A DNA stretch of 50,645 bases from an uncultured Lachnospiraceae bacterium (GTDB lineage: Bacteria; Bacillota; Clostridia; Lachnospirales; Lachnospiraceae), in NCBI GenBank assembly GCA_951801955.1, contig CATOOV010000020.1:1-50645 (forward strand), read 5' to 3'. The position numbers and the translations under genes were made by a program. Below are positions 6,870 to 15,344 of this stretch, piece by piece. How positions within the stretch are numbered: the first letter of the stretch is position 1; each line of letters opens with the position of its first letter. The notes under the pieces were generated by a model, which saw nothing but the letters and a program-made list of their open reading frames with translations, had not been told where the DNA came from and made no database searches.

Positions 6870-9800
6870 TTATTTTTTTACTTTTACAGCTACCGTATTG
6901 GAATAAGCCCCATATATTTTTTTGCCTTTTTCCGTATAGTATGGGCGTACCTTTACATACAGTTTTTTTACGCCTTTCTTTGCCTTAATGGTAGCTTTCA
7001 CTGTTTTGACAGATTTCAGCGTCTTTGCTGCCTTGAATCCTTTGGTTTTCTTCGTGGAAGTGTAAACCACATAGCCTTTGGAACCTTTTACCTGTTTCCA
7101 GAAAGCAGTAATTTTTCTGCCTTTTGTCGCTTTTACTTTTATTACAGGGCGTGCCAGGACCTTCACTTTTGCATATTTGGTACTCAAGGCGCTGTTGCAG
7201 CCGGAAACCTTCCCCCTGGTAACAACCTTGTAGTAGTAGGTCTTGGAGGTTTTTGCCTTTTTGTCTATAAAGCTGGTCTTTTTGGTACTTCCAATCTTTT
7301 TATAACCTTTCTTCGCGTTGGTTGAGCGGTAAATATAATATCCGCTGGCGCCAGTGATTTTTCCAAAAGAAACTTTTACATAACGGCTGGTACTCTGCTG
7401 TGCGGCTTTCACCTTGGTGACAGCCTTTTGACGGACATAAACGGTCAGGGAAGCCTTTATGCCGGAACCATCCTTTGCGGTAACTTTGATGGTAGCTTTT
7501 CCTGGTGATTTGGCTGTGATTTTCTTTCCTGACACTTTTGCAATTTTTGAATTGCTACTGGTAATCTTTACTGCCTTGTTGGTCGCGTTACTTGGGCTGA
7601 CTGTTATTTTCATCGTAAGTTTCTGCCCGATTTTCATCGTCTTCTTTTTCGGTGTAACCTTGATTTGTTTTACCAAAATATTTCTGGGCCTTCCAGTGCC
7701 GCTTGTTTCTTCCAGATGGTCGATGGCATCCTGGAGCGCCTCAACCGCTGCAGAAATTTCTTCTTGGGAGGTTACAGTATCTAACGCTTTCTCAGCAGCT
7801 TCAATTGCATCCTGGAGTGCCTGGTAACTCTCATCGGTATAGTTCCCCTGTTCAATTTGTTCCGCTTCTTTAATTTTGTCAACCAAGGGTGTACGGTCTA
7901 AGGGATCTGGTTTGTTTGGATCGCCAGAACTATTTTCTTCTAAAGCATCGATTGCTTTCTGGAGCGCCTCGACCGCTTCAGTCACTTCCTTTGGGAAAGA
8001 CGCTGTTTTTAACACTTCCTCAGCAGCGGCAATTGCCTTCTGGAGCGCCTGGTAGCTTTCCTCTGTATAATTCCCCTGTTCAATGGCTTTTGCCTCTTTA
8101 ATTTTATTGGAAAGGGGTTTAAGGAATAAGGTGTCATCCCCATTCTCAACCAAGGCATCGATTGCTTTTTGAAGGGAATTTACTGCTGCCGCTAATTCCG
8201 CCTGGATGGTTGCCGTCTTTGCTGTTTCCTCAGCAGATGCAATCGCGGTTTGCAAAGCTTCAAAGCTCTTGTCAGTATAATTCCCCTTTTGGATTGCTTT
8301 TGCTTCCTGGATTTTATCATTCAGTGCCTGGTAATCCAGCGGTATCTTTTCCATGGCGTCAATTGCTGCCTGCAGTGCTGCTATTGCAGCAGTCACTTCC
8401 TCCTCAGTTGTTACTGTTTCGTATGCTTTTTTCGCTGTGGCAATTGCCGTCTGGAGAGCTTTATAACTTTCGTCTGTATAATTGTCTTTTTTGATTGCCT
8501 TTGCCTCACGCAGCTTCACTTTCAATTCCTTAGGATCTGCGATCATGCCATCATTAATCTGTACTTGCCGTTCTGACATTGCATAATTGTAAATTACAAA
8601 ATCATCCAGCAGCCCTTGGTAGTATTCGCCGCTTCCCCAGTTTGCCTTTCCAATCTGGAGGATGCTGTTTTCTCCAAGGATTTGTTTTAAGGAGCCGTTG
8701 TTATTTGCTGTGCTGGTGGGGACGCCGTTTACATAGATTTTGGTGTTCTCTGCGCCATACACAACGGTGATGTGGTTCCATCCAGATTCATAAGCAGCCT
8801 CTGCGCTGTCCTGCCTTCCATTCAGGAAACGTTCTGCGGTAACCTTTCCGCCGTTTTCCATAATACCGAGGTAGTATTCGGCGCCAAGATTCTGTCCATT
8901 TCCATTTGGCGCCGCATAAAATGCCCAGTTAGTTTCTGGCCGTTGCGCTTTGCTGTAATAGGAGACGGTCAATTCTTCCACACCGGTAAGGAGGGAGGAA
9001 CCATCTTCTTTTGTTACATTTAACCATACGTTTCCAGTCCCGTCCAGGGACAGTACATTTCCCCGGTCTGCATCTTTCACAAATACAGGCGTGTTGTTTG
9101 CCGTTGCCGCTGCACCGGAACTTTTCAACCCGTTTTCCTCATCATCAAAGGTAAACTGTGCTAATACAGCCGCTGCTTCCTCTGCCATTTCCTCATAAAT
9201 ATCTTCTGCACTTGCCAGGGAATCAGCATTGGAGACAAGCGCCTTTTCTGCAGGCGTCAGTTTTTCATAAGCTTCCCTTGCCTGTTCAATCTTTTCCCTT
9301 GACGCAACCGTTACTTCTATGTCGCCAATGGCATTGATTTTTTCAATCACATCGGCAACTTTATCTGGATCTACAATATTATCCAGATAGTCAGATGCCT
9401 CTTTTTGGATTTCTTCTTCGGTCATTGCAGTCCCCAGTATTTTGAAGTTATCCAGGAGCCCTTTGTAATATTCACCGCCGCCCCAATTTGCCTTTCCAAT
9501 CTGGAGGATGCTGTTTTCTCCAAAAATATCTGGCAATGCGATACTGCTTGCCTGTTCTGCTTTTTTCTCCCCATTGATGTAGAGGGTCGTAGTATCTGCG
9601 TTTTGTACCAGTGTCACGTGCATCCAATCAGATGTATTTACCTCTGGGACACTGGCGGACGCCGGACGTTCCCCAGTATTTTTATACCGTTCTGCTGTAA
9701 AGGTTCCTTGGTATTCCACAAGCCCCAGATAAGTTTCATGGTTTACTTCTTGCGCTGTATCATTGGGTGCAGCGTAGAATATCCAATTGCTGACCCCGGA

Positions 9801-12800
9801 TTCTGGTTTTGCCCCAAAGGAGATGGTCAGCTCGTTTCTTCCCGTCAGCAGGCTGCTGCCGTCTGCCTTAAAAACATTCAGCCAGTTTTTACTGGTCCCG
9901 TCCAGATATAAAGCGCCATTTTGGATGGTCGGGGTATCTTGGTCTTTCGCTACAGCCTGCCCCCCGATAAACCCGGTTTCTTCATCGTCAAAGGTAAATT
10001 CGGCAAGGTAATTTTCCATTGCAGCTTCTGCCTCTTTCAAATAAGATAGGTTTGTGACACTGGCAAGTTCTTCTTCATCCAGCACATCGCAGAGCTGTTT
10101 TGCTAAAATGACTTTACGGCTGCATGCCGGCGTTAATTCAATCTTTCCGATGGCGTCAATTCTTTTGATGGCATCGGCAATGGTGTTGTCCTTTTCAATC
10201 AGCGCTTTCTGAGTTTTTCGCAGGGTTTCCGCCGCTTCGAGTACATCAGTACGGTTTGCCGTTCCAGCTGCCTGAAGGGTTTTTGCCTCTGCCAATGCTT
10301 CCCCGTATGGTTTCCAGGATTTCTTGGTATACTCAGATTCTTTCTCAGCAAGGACAGATGCAAATAATGCCTCGTCCAGACGCATCCATGCCTGTACATC
10401 CTCTAAGCCTTCTGTGGCAGGATCTATGGCAGACTGCAGTGATTCCGGGTTTTTCAGGGTATCCTGTGCTGTTTTTAGCGCGGACTGGTAGGTTTCCCAG
10501 CGTCCTTTTATGTAATGGCTTTTATCTTCGGATGTCTGGTTGTCTATTGCCGCCTGCAGGAGGCTCTTATCCACATATTTTAAGGCTTCCGTTTTTATTT
10601 CTTCAGCAGTCCATGCACGGGACACAACCTTGTAATTGTCAATCCATCCCCGGAAATGTTCCCCCTTTTCTCCATTTCCTTTTACCCAGTTTGCCTTGCC
10701 GATATACCAGACACTGTCGCTTCCTAAGATGTCGGACAGGGAGGCATTGTTTTGCGTCTCTACGAGCTTTTCCCCGTTTTCATAGAGGATGATGCTGTCC
10801 TCTGTATAAACGATGGTGAGGTAGTGCCAGCGGTCTGCCTGTGTTTTTTCTTCCGCGCTTGGGAGACGTTCTCCTTGGTTGTAATAACGCTGTGCCGTTA
10901 TGGTTCCATTTCCGTCTATGACGCCAAGGTATTTTTCCCATTGGAAGGTTGGAGTGGTGTCGTTTTGCGCCGCGTAAAATACCCAGCCAAAATCGCCGCC
11001 GTCCCGTTTTGCCTGCAGGGAAATGGTCATCTCTTTTACAAGCCCTCCTGGGATTACAGAGCCGCCGTCTTTGCCAGTTACTTTTAGGTAGTCTTTGTAA
11101 CCGTTTAAGTACAGCGCTTTGCCGCCGTCATGGTCCTGGAGGCTGTAGCAGCCTTTTGCGGCAGCAATGCCACCGGAAAATCCAGCCTCTGTATCATCAA
11201 ACGTAAAGTCTACCAGGGTTTCTGGTACGGTGATCTCTTCAAAGGCATAATCCCCGGCGCCTTTGATTACTTCTCCCCCTGTCATGGCATGGCCTGTGAT
11301 TTTTAAGTTATCCAGAAGTCCCTGGTAGTATTCGCCGCTGCCAAAGTTTGCCTTGCCCACCTGTACAATGCTGTCTTCTCCAACAATATCAGAAACGCTG
11401 CAGTTTCCGGTGGCACGCTGTTGCTCCTGCCCGTTGAGATACAGGATGAGCTCGGAGCCGTTAAATACGACAGATACCTGGCACCAGCCGTCCTTGCCGG
11501 CAGCGCTGACAGAGGCGGATTTCTTTCCATCTTTATAAGCCTCGGCGGTGATGGTGCCGTTTTCTTCCTTAATCCCAAGATACGTTTTCGTGCTGTCGGC
11601 CTGGGTTCCGTCAGGCGCCGCATAGAATATCCAGTTTTTGTTTCCAGCGTCTGGTTTTACCTCACAAGTCACAGTAAATGCAGATTCTCCGGCAAGGATG
11701 CTTTTTTCTGTTTTTGCTTTAAGGGTCAGGAATTGGCTGGTTCCGTTCAAGGATACGGCATTGCCTGTTCCATGTGCCTCCAGGGTGCAGTCCCCCTCTG
11801 CCTCTGCATAGGTGGTACTGAATCCAGTACTTTTGTCATCAAAGGTAAATTCTGTCCCAATTTCCGTTGCCTTCTCAAAATTCCAGCGTTGTCCCGCGTT
11901 GCTGTAATTTTCATACTGTCCGACACTGTCATTCCACCACTGGACAATTCTGGCATCATCTGCGGTGCTGTTGCCTTCCAAGGCCAGTACAAAATAGGTC
12001 ATGGATGGTACAATTCGGAAGCAGCCATCATTATCTTTTAAAAATGCAAAACGCTGTTTGCGGGTTTTGTCTGGTTCCCCAGTACCAATTGGAATCCCTG
12101 TCATATAATAATTGCTGTATGTAAAATCTGTATTTGCTATATTTTTGGTAGTAGTTCCTTCCCCATTGACCTGGATGGCTTTTCCAGTTGCCATATTGGT
12201 AATGGTGTATTCCCCGTCTCCCGTGCTCTTAATCATCCACCACTCATCCTTCTTGGTGCCTTTTTCTGCGGAGGCAAGATTTCCCTCCCCATTTACCACC
12301 AGTGATTTTCCGCTGGATGCTGATAAGATCCGGTACACGCCGTCTGTCAGTTCCCCCTGGATAGGCGTATCCTCCACGCGTTCCCCAGCATTGGCATAGG
12401 TCAGGCTGTACCAGCCAAGCTCATCCAGGCTGTTGCCCGCGCCCCCTTCTATATAAGTGCCATTGGCATTATCCATCATCTGCTTGACACTGTCCATCTC
12501 TAACCCTTTGCGGTTTACATAGTGGTTATACATCTGATAGTAAATGGGTCGCCAGTTTCCCCGCTGGTAGGGATTTACGCCAGCAAGATCTTCATATTTT
12601 GGCTTGTTGTAGCCCCCTGCACTGTTGTACATGTTTCCAGATATACGCAAATAGTAGGTTGAAGGCACTTCTTCCCCCAGGCTGTTGTATTTGACAGAGT
12701 ATTCCACTGCCTTTAAAAAACGGTTGTCAGACAATCCATAGAGGTCGTCTCCCTGATTCCATGCCGTCTCGCAGATCACTCCGGCAAGCACCAGCCCCAG

Positions 12801-13682
12801 GGTGGTATGCCCCTGGTCACGGGCAGATTCCTGCCACTGCACCAGCTCTTTTCCGTTTTCGTCAAGCACATAGGGCATGGTATGGTAGAAAGAACCGTTT
12901 CCTTTGCCATATTTGAAAAAGTTTAGTGCCTGCTCATAGATATCCTCCCGGTCGCAGTATACCCCAATGGAAATCATGGAGGCGAGATTGGCAAGCTCCC
13001 AGTTTGCCCAGTAATTTCCAATATGGGCGTCGTTATGCCGTATCATAAAATCCTGGTTCATGGGGTAGAATACATTGATCAAAAGATTCTGAAGCCCTTT
13101 GGTATCAAAATTGGGATGGTCCCGCATCAGTTCCCCAATATTGGCAAGTTCATAGCCTTGAAGCCCTGCGGCAAGAAAACGGTCAGCGTTTCCACCTAAC
13201 CATTTCATCGTAGAAGACCAGGCATTAATAATCCGGCATGCCGCCTCTCCATGTGCCTCATCCCCACTCAGTTTCCAGATCAGGGCATTTTGATAGGCAC
13301 GGCGGACATCAATACGCAATTGGTTGATACTGTCACGACCACCTCCCCTGGTAACTCCCTCCAAAGGGCGGGGCCACCAGCCGGGATTAGAATAAGTGTC
13401 CCACCACAGGGCGTCCCAGGTCTCTTTGTTGGGAGATACATTGTTTTCAACATTTTCCCATACCCTTGTAAGATCCTCCTGTGAATGCAGCAGCCCTGGA
13501 TGTTTAAACCCGCTGCTTGCCGCTTTTTCTTTGGTTTTGCTTTGTTTTGAAATGTTGTCATTTTTTGCCGCATTTACCTCAAACCCAGCCAGCGGCAAGC
13601 TTCCCAACAATATGGTTACGGCTAGAAACAGCGACCATATAGCGGAAAGTTTTCGTTTTTTGGTTCCCTTCCTTTGTTTCAT
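6870..13682 (-). CDS. Giant secreted alginate-lyase-family polysaccharide lyase with LamG, FIVAR and Ig-like modules
   Basis: A 2270-residue exported enzyme. Residues 1-38 are a signal peptide (KKRKLSAIWSLFLAVTILLG, ending in VNAA). Residues 50-430 resemble the alginate-lyase superfamily: opening FKHPGLLHSQEDL, motif NDAHIGNYWANWELANLASM, and QESARDQGHTTLGL. It would cleave an acidic polysaccharide by beta-elimination; the exact uronic substrate cannot be read. Residues 440-600 are ricin-type (DGVYRILSASSGKSL). Four LamG-like domains start near 611, 826, 1228 and 1510, each opening FTFDD and closing with GKANxGxGEYYxGLLDN-like motifs. One degenerate and four clear FIVAR repeats follow (EAKAIxxGNYTxES). 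A BIG2 domain lies near 2000-2080 and FN3-like modules to the end. There is no LPXTG. GGAG lies seven to eight bases before the ATG. Confidence 0.85.
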   Translation of the reverse strand: MKQRKGTKKRKLSAIWSLFLAVTILLGSLPLAGFEVNAAKNDNISKQSKTKEKAASSGFKHPGLLHSQEDLTRVWENVENNVSPNKETWDALWWDTYSNPGWWPRPLEGVTRGGGRDSINQLRIDVRRAYQNALIWKLSGDEAHGEAACRIINAWSSTMKWLGGNADRFLAAGLQGYELANIGELMRDHPNFDTKGLQNLLINVFYPMNQDFMIRHNDAHIGNYWANWELANLASMISIGVYCDREDIYEQALNFFKYGKGNGSFYHTMPYVLDENGKELVQWQESARDQGHTTLGLVLAGVICETAWNQGDDLYGLSDNRFLKAVEYSVKYNSLGEEVPSTYYLRISGNMYNSAGGYNKPKYEDLAGVNPYQRGNWRPIYYQMYNHYVNRKGLEMDSVKQMMDNANGTYIEGGAGNSLDELGWYSLTYANAGERVEDTPIQGELTDGVYRILSASSGKSLVVNGEGNLASAEKGTKKDEWWMIKSTGDGEYTITNMATGKAIQVNGEGTTTKNIANTDFTYSNYYMTGIPIGTGEPDKTRKQRFAFLKDNDGCFRIVPSMTYFVLALEGNSTADDARIVQWWNDSVGQYENYSNAGQRWNFEKATEIGTEFTFDDKSTGFSTTYAEAEGDCTLEAHGTGNAVSLNGTSQFLTLKAKTEKSILAGESAFTVTCEVKPDAGNKNWIFYAAPDGTQADSTKTYLGIKEENGTITAEAYKDGKKSASVSAAGKDGWCQVSVVFNGSELILYLNGQEQQRATGNCSVSDIVGEDSIVQVGKANFGSGEYYQGLLDNLKITGHAMTGGEVIKGAGDYAFEEITVPETLVDFTFDDTEAGFSGGIAAAKGCYSLQDHDGGKALYLNGYKDYLKVTGKDGGSVIPGGLVKEMTISLQAKRDGGDFGWVFYAAQNDTTPTFQWEKYLGVIDGNGTITAQRYYNQGERLPSAEEKTQADRWHYLTIVYTEDSIILYENGEKLVETQNNASLSDILGSDSVWYIGKANWVKGNGEKGEHFRGWIDNYKVVSRAWTAEEIKTEALKYVDKSLLQAAIDNQTSEDKSHYIKGRWETYQSALKTAQDTLKNPESLQSAIDPATEGLEDVQAWMRLDEALFASVLAEKESEYTKKSWKPYGEALAEAKTLQAAGTANRTDVLEAAETLRKTQKALIEKDNTIADAIKRIDAIGKIELTPACSRKVILAKQLCDVLDEEELASVTNLSYLKEAEAAMENYLAEFTFDDEETGFIGGQAVAKDQDTPTIQNGALYLDGTSKNWLNVFKADGSSLLTGRNELTISFGAKPESGVSNWIFYAAPNDTAQEVNHETYLGLVEYQGTFTAERYKNTGERPASASVPEVNTSDWMHVTLVQNADTTTLYINGEKKAEQASSIALPDIFGENSILQIGKANWGGGEYYKGLLDNFKILGTAMTEEEIQKEASDYLDNIVDPDKVADVIEKINAIGDIEVTVASREKIEQAREAYEKLTPAEKALVSNADSLASAEDIYEEMAEEAAAVLAQFTFDDEENGLKSSGAAATANNTPVFVKDADRGNVLSLDGTGNVWLNVTKEDGSSLLTGVEELTVSYYSKAQRPETNWAFYAAPNGNGQNLGAEYYLGIMENGGKVTAERFLNGRQDSAEAAYESGWNHITVVYGAENTKIYVNGVPTSTANNNGSLKQILGENSILQIGKANWGSGEYYQGLLDDFVIYNYAMSERQVQINDGMIADPKELKVKLREAKAIKKDNYTDESYKALQTAIATAKKAYETVTTEEEVTAAIAALQAAIDAMEKIPLDYQALNDKIQEAKAIQKGNYTDKSFEALQTAIASAEETAKTATIQAELAAAVNSLQKAIDALVENGDDTLFLKPLSNKIKEAKAIEQGNYTEESYQALQKAIAAAEEVLKTASFPKEVTEAVEALQKAIDALEENSSGDPNKPDPLDRTPLVDKIKEAEQIEQGNYTDESYQALQDAIEAAEKALDTVTSQEEISAAVEALQDAIDHLEETSGTGRPRNILVKQIKVTPKKKTMKIGQKLTMKITVSPSNATNKAVKITSSNSKIAKVSGKKITAKSPGKATIKVTAKDGSGIKASLTVYVRQKAVTKVKAAQQSTSRYVKVSFGKITGASGYYIYRSTNAKKGYKKIGSTKKTSFIDKKAKTSKTYYYKVVTRGKVSGCNSALSTKYAKVKVLARPVIKVKATKGRKITAFWKQVKGSKGYVVYTSTKKTKGFKAAKTLKSVKTVKATIKAKKGVKKLYVKVRPYYTEKGKKIYGAYSNTVAVKVKK

Positions 13683-13720
13683 CTCTTCACTCCTTCTTTT
13701 TTTGGTTGCTTTGTTTGCAT

Positions 13721-13748
13721 GGGTAAGAATGTTTTGGCATTCTTACCC
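13721..13748 (-). promoter_or_regulatory. Strong hairpin in the leader of the giant lyase gene
   Basis: GGGTAAGAATG at 13721-13731 and its exact complement at 13738-13748 form an 11-bp stem with a 6-base loop, about 40 bases upstream of the start codon. It lies between a possible -10 (TATAAT on the minus strand at 13769-13774) and the ribosome site. With no T run it is more likely an operator or mRNA-stability element than a terminator. Confidence 0.5.
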
Positions 13749-13894
13749 CATGGTAATATTGTAAGTCTATTATAATATTGTTTTCAGACAAAACTGATAC
13801 GATTTCGAGCTAAAAATCAGCAATTTTGAGCTTTTTTCTATTTTATTTCTGCACCAGGTAATCTGATGAAAGAATGTTTTTCTGCGTGAAACTG

Positions 13895-15097
13895 CTAACG
13901 ATCCTGGAGGATGGTAAACGTACCGGCAAGCAGGAGCCAGTTTGCCCGGAAGAGCTGTGTGACCTGCCAATAGCTCATGCCCCGGAGCTGGTATTCTTTT
14001 ACCAATCCAAATTTTGCAGAAAGGCTGCGCACATCTTCAAACCATACTTCATGAGTTAATCCTTCCTCAACATAAGTAAAATAGGGGGACATGGCGATCT
14101 CATCAAATTGGATGGAAGATCCCTGGGAAATCGCAATCTGGACAGCCTGGACATTTCCGATGGTGGCTGCCTTGGAATTGCCTTGGACAAATGGGAGTGT
14201 CCAGTCGTAACCATAATTGGGGATTCCAAGGTGGATTTTTTCTGAGGGGATCTTTGTCAAGGCATATTCCACTACTTGTCGGACCTTATTTAATGGAGCC
14301 ACTGCCATCGGTGGACCATAGGTATATCCCCATTCATATGTCATAAGAAGGACATAATCGGCGGCATCTCCAAGGAGGCCATAGTCTTTTCCTTCATACA
14401 AAAGCCCAGCTTGGGTATCCGAGGTTTTGGGCGCCAGGGCAACGGACACAAGGTAACCAAGGGCATTTATGGCTGTCCGTACATCACGCACAAAGTCTGC
14501 AAATGCAAGTTTGTCTTCTGGAAGAATATATTCAAAATCAATATCGACCCCTTCAAAACCCCGTTCCTGGATCTGTGCTGTAAGGTTTTGAATCAATGTT
14601 TGCTTTGCCGTTTCATTGTTTACCACTTGGGAAATCAAATAATTGCTGAATTGTCCTGTGGGACCAAAAGGCGTCAGGGTTAATATGGGAGATACGCCGT
14701 GGCTTTTTGCCATATCGATCATAAAGGTGTCATCCAGGGCAGGGGGAATGAGCATGCCTTCACTGGTAAACCCGTAGGAGAAGACAAATAAATCAGAAAG
14801 GTATGGGAGTGTCTGTTCCAATACCCAGCGGCTGATAAAGGGGTAAGCATAGCCTCCTACATAGGCAGGATAGTTAGTAGTGTTGGGGAATGGGGAATTT
14901 TCGGCAGTTGAATTGCCCAAGCTGTTATCGGCAACAGGGAGGCTATTACGTTCTTCAGACAGCAGAAGTGCCTGCCCGACTGCTAAAGGAAATGGATAAA
15001 CAAGCTGGTTGTTATAAATAATGGACTGCGCGGATACGCCATGGGAGGAGGCGATGGAATCTACAGTGTCTCCTGGGTTGACTATATAAATTATCAT
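13895..15097 (-). CDS. LysM-GH18 spore cortex-lytic enzyme (SleL/YaaH-like)
   Basis: A 400-residue protein starting with a LysM domain (residues 2-47, YIVNPGDTVDSIASSHGVSA) and no signal peptide, as usual for spore-deposited enzymes. Residues 75-390 are a GH18 barrel with the catalytic motif GFEGVDIDFEY, where the glutamate is the acid/base, and the later strand motifs YVLLMTYEWGYTYGPP and LGIPNYGYDW. Relatives (B. subtilis YaaH, B. anthracis SleL) are N-acetylglucosaminidases acting on cortex fragments during germination. The usual two LysM domains are reduced to one. A sigma-K/E-like promoter sits at 15122-15149. Function is inferred from architecture; family confidence is high. Confidence 0.88.
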   Translation of the reverse strand: MIIYIVNPGDTVDSIASSHGVSAQSIIYNNQLVYPFPLAVGQALLLSEERNSLPVADNSLGNSTAENSPFPNTTNYPAYVGGYAYPFISRWVLEQTLPYLSDLFVFSYGFTSEGMLIPPALDDTFMIDMAKSHGVSPILTLTPFGPTGQFSNYLISQVVNNETAKQTLIQNLTAQIQERGFEGVDIDFEYILPEDKLAFADFVRDVRTAINALGYLVSVALAPKTSDTQAGLLYEGKDYGLLGDAADYVLLMTYEWGYTYGPPMAVAPLNKVRQVVEYALTKIPSEKIHLGIPNYGYDWTLPFVQGNSKAATIGNVQAVQIAISQGSSIQFDEIAMSPYFTYVEEGLTHEVWFEDVRSLSAKFGLVKEYQLRGMSYWQVTQLFRANWLLLAGTFTILQDR

Positions 15098-15121
15098 AGT
15101 GAAAGAACCTCTTTTCTCCTA

Positions 15122-15149
15122 CAATATGTATTAGAGTATGGAGGTGTTC
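15122..15149 (-). promoter_or_regulatory. Putative mother-cell (sigma-K/E-type) promoter
   Basis: On the minus strand CATATTGTA (15130 down to 15122) fits the CATAnnnTA -10 of sigma-K, with AC 17 bases upstream as its short -35. It stands 25 bases before the start of the LysM-GH18 gene, whose relatives are made in the mother cell. The -35 is too short to be strong evidence alone. Confidence 0.4.
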
Positions 15150-15344
15150 CATGAGAGTTGAGGCGGGGAGATTGGGTAATTAATCTAAAGAATCGATAAT
15201 AAAAATAAAAAAAATATATAATATTCACAAGAAATATGTAAAACACAGTAGATTTTTTGTGCTAAAAATGGTAAAATCAAGCTAGTGTTGAACAACAAAA
15301 GGGGATTCATCAGGGGACGAATATAAAAATGAGGAAGTGGAGTT

